This document shows positions 4,892 through 6,509 of a stretch of 6,509 bases of DNA, piece after piece. The first letter of the stretch is position 1. Each line of letters begins with the position of its first letter. Where the stretch lies: contig MGLY01000093.1 of the NCBI GenBank assembly GCA_001794935.1, positions 11,991 through 18,499 of the forward strand, given 5' to 3'. The notes below the pieces were generated by a model that was given only the letters and a program-made list of their open reading frames with translations, ran no database searches and had not been told where the DNA came from. The position numbers and the translations under genes are program-made. This DNA is from Chlamydiae bacterium RIFCSPHIGHO2_12_FULL_49_9 (lineage in GTDB: Bacteria; Chlamydiota; Chlamydiia; Chlamydiales; SM23-39).

Positions 4892-6509
4892 AAAAATCGG
4901 TCTCTTTTGCGCTCCTACTCTCCCTTTTTTCCGCATTCGGCCTCTCCTCTGACCCCGTAGAAACTGTAGAAAAGCCCAAAAAAACACAGCTGCGCAAAAC
5001 AAAAAAAACAGATGACGAGTCTGCCGCTATGGCAATGCCTATAAAGGTCAAAAAGAAAGGCAAGGCAAAGCAAGCAGCCGCAAAAGTAAACCAAATCGCC
5101 TTCGAAGAAGTAGAAGATCTCTCTTTTTTACCTCTTCTCAACCCCGATCTCAAAGAGAGAGCAACTGCCAAACTGCGCCTTTCAAACGGAATGGAAGCTC
5201 TCCTCATTTCAGACGAAGGAGCCTCTCAATCTGCCGTAGCAGTCGCTGTTGGCGCAGGCTCCTGGAGAGATCCTCTCGAATATCCCGGGATGGCCCACTT
5301 TTGCGAGCACATGCTCTTTATGGGCACCGAAAAATACCCGAGCGAAAACGAGTTCTTTTCGCTTATTTCCGACTATGCGGGATCGACAAACGCCTTCACC
5401 GCGCCGAATCGGACCGTCTACATGTTCTCTTCCGAAACAGATGGCTTTACAGCTCTTTTAGACAGGTTTGCCCACTTTTTCATCGACCCGCTCTTTAACC
5501 CTGCCAATATCGCCCGAGAGATGCATGCGGTCGATCAGGAGTTCGCAAAAAACATCGAAAACGACTCTTGGCGCGAGTACATGATTTTTAAAGAGACTGG
5601 AAGCCAAGAGCACCCGAACCGCCTCTTTTCTACCGGCAACTCGGAGACGCTTGCAAAGATCCCCCAATCCGCTCTCAAAGAGTGGCATAAAGCCCACTAC
5701 GTCGCCGGCAAAATGCACCTCGTCCTCTATTCGCCCCTTCCTCTCTCTGAGCTAAAGCAACTGGCGGCCGGGATGTTCTCTGCAGTGCCGGCCTCTTCTC
5801 TTCTCTCTCAAAATACAGACTCTCCTCTTACCTCCCCTGAACAAAGAGGGCACATCACCTACATCAAACCGATCCGCAATCGGCAGCTTGCGACTTTTAG
5901 CTGGGAATTGCCCCCCCATTTATCCCTCGATGAGACGAAATCGGCGGAAGCCGTCGCCTATGCTCTCAAAAGGGGACAAAAGCACAGCCTCTATGAGCTT
6001 CTTAAAAATCATCAGCTGATCGACGGCATGTCGATCCGCGTCGACGAGCTCGGAGGACAAGAGCACCAGTTTTTCCAGATCTCATTGGAGCTGACCCGAA
6101 AAGGGTTAGACAATCTCAAAGAGGTGGGCCTCCATATTTTTGAAGCGATCCATGCGATCGGGAAAACCGGCGTCCCCTCTTATCTTTTCCAGGAAAAAGA
6201 TGAGATCGCCAAGCTGGGCTACCAGTATCAAAGCCGCCAGTCCCCTTTTGAATACATCATGCAAGTCGGAGACAGCCTCCCTCAAGAACCGCTCAGCACC
6301 TATCCACGCGCCTCCCTGCTTGCCAAAGAACAAGATGCGGAGAGGATCGGCGCCGCCACTGCCTTTTTAACTCCCGAGTCGTGCCTAATCTCTCTTGCTG
6401 CGTCTCCCGAAATCACTCACGTGGAGCCCGACAAAAAAGAAAAATGGTTTGGCGCCGAATACGCCATCCGCCCGATTCCCGAAGAGTGGATCTCTGAGTG
6501 GAACGCCGC
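4888..6509 (+). CDS. Secreted M16 (insulinase/pitrilysin) zinc metalloprotease, N-terminal part (3' end outside window)
   Basis: The frame is open from the ATG at 4888 to the window edge: 540 complete codons of a family that is usually about 950 residues. Residues 1-20 form a signal peptide (two lysines, then a hydrophobic run), with likely cleavage near FGLS-SD; there is no lipobox cysteine, so a soluble periplasmic enzyme is expected. Residues 24-68 are a Lys/Ala-rich linker. The inverted zinc motif HFCEH supplies H137, E140 and H141, and E218 in VDQEF lies 81 residues after H137, the same spacing as in human insulysin and E. coli pitrilysin. LFSTGN (246-251) begins the second M16 domain, and EKWFGAEY...IPEEW (518-534) matches the end of insulysin domain 2, so the two catalytic-side domains are present and the other two are cut off. 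It would degrade peptides. The start shares ATGA with the plsB stop. It is probably the counterpart of C. trachomatis CT806. Confidence 0.95.
   Translation, partial: MKKSVSFALLLSLFSAFGLSSDPVETVEKPKKTQLRKTKKTDDESAAMAMPIKVKKKGKAKQAAAKVNQIAFEEVEDLSFLPLLNPDLKERATAKLRLSNGMEALLISDEGASQSAVAVAVGAGSWRDPLEYPGMAHFCEHMLFMGTEKYPSENEFFSLISDYAGSTNAFTAPNRTVYMFSSETDGFTALLDRFAHFFIDPLFNPANIAREMHAVDQEFAKNIENDSWREYMIFKETGSQEHPNRLFSTGNSETLAKIPQSALKEWHKAHYVAGKMHLVLYSPLPLSELKQLAAGMFSAVPASSLLSQNTDSPLTSPEQRGHITYIKPIRNRQLATFSWELPPHLSLDETKSAEAVAYALKRGQKHSLYELLKNHQLIDGMSIRVDELGGQEHQFFQISLELTRKGLDNLKEVGLHIFEAIHAIGKTGVPSYLFQEKDEIAKLGYQYQSRQSPFEYIMQVGDSLPQEPLSTYPRASLLAKEQDAERIGAATAFLTPESCLISLAASPEITHVEPDKKEKWFGAEYAIRPIPEEWISEWNA

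Noticed and set aside
4617..5207. Open frame of 196 codons on the - strand
   Set aside because: It is antisense to the end of plsB and the start of the protease gene; its serine- and arginine-rich translation is typical of a shadow frame.

Overview
The window is nearly all coding, with every gene on the + strand. It reads as a piece of a Chlamydiota chromosome. The strongest clue is a glycerol-3-phosphate acyltransferase of the soluble type shared by chlamydiae and plant chloroplasts. From memory, the same set (DUF177 protein, rpmF, plsX, RNase G/E, plsB and an insulinase-type protease) is also clustered in Chlamydia trachomatis (about CT806-CT811). The short samples I counted in the middle genes are richer in G+C than I would expect for pathogenic Chlamydia. 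That hints at an environmental or otherwise distant chlamydial lineage, but the species cannot be named from this window.

Layout. Positions 1-604 hold the C-terminal half of lpxB (lipid A disaccharide synthase). A 48-bp gap leads to a DUF177/YceD-family gene (653-1114). Next comes rpmF (1132-1311), a 59-residue ribosomal protein L32 gene with the one clear Shine-Dalgarno site in the window. plsX (1301-2293) starts at a GTG inside the end of rpmF. After a 62-bp gap come an RNase G/E gene (2356-3894), plsB (3872-4891, overlapping it by 23 nt) and an M16/insulinase-family zinc protease with a signal peptide (from 4888, sharing ATGA with plsB). The protease gene runs off the right edge.

How it fits together. 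yceD-rpmF-plsX is an old bacterial linkage of ribosome assembly with phospholipid synthesis. Here it continues into an RNA-processing endonuclease and a second enzyme at the entry to phospholipid synthesis, instead of the fab genes that follow plsX in E. coli. PlsX and PlsB both draw on acyl-ACP. LpxB adds the lipid A step for the outer membrane, and the exported protease would act in the periplasm. The overlaps at rpmF/plsX, rng/plsB and plsB/M16 suggest translational coupling. I see no convincing terminator, promoter, RNA gene, mobile element or CRISPR array, and no stretch over 62 bp without a gene. Nothing here looks like a new multi-gene system. The points of interest are an unlisted small gene, a corrected start, the plant-type acyltransferase and an odd basic linker in the protease.
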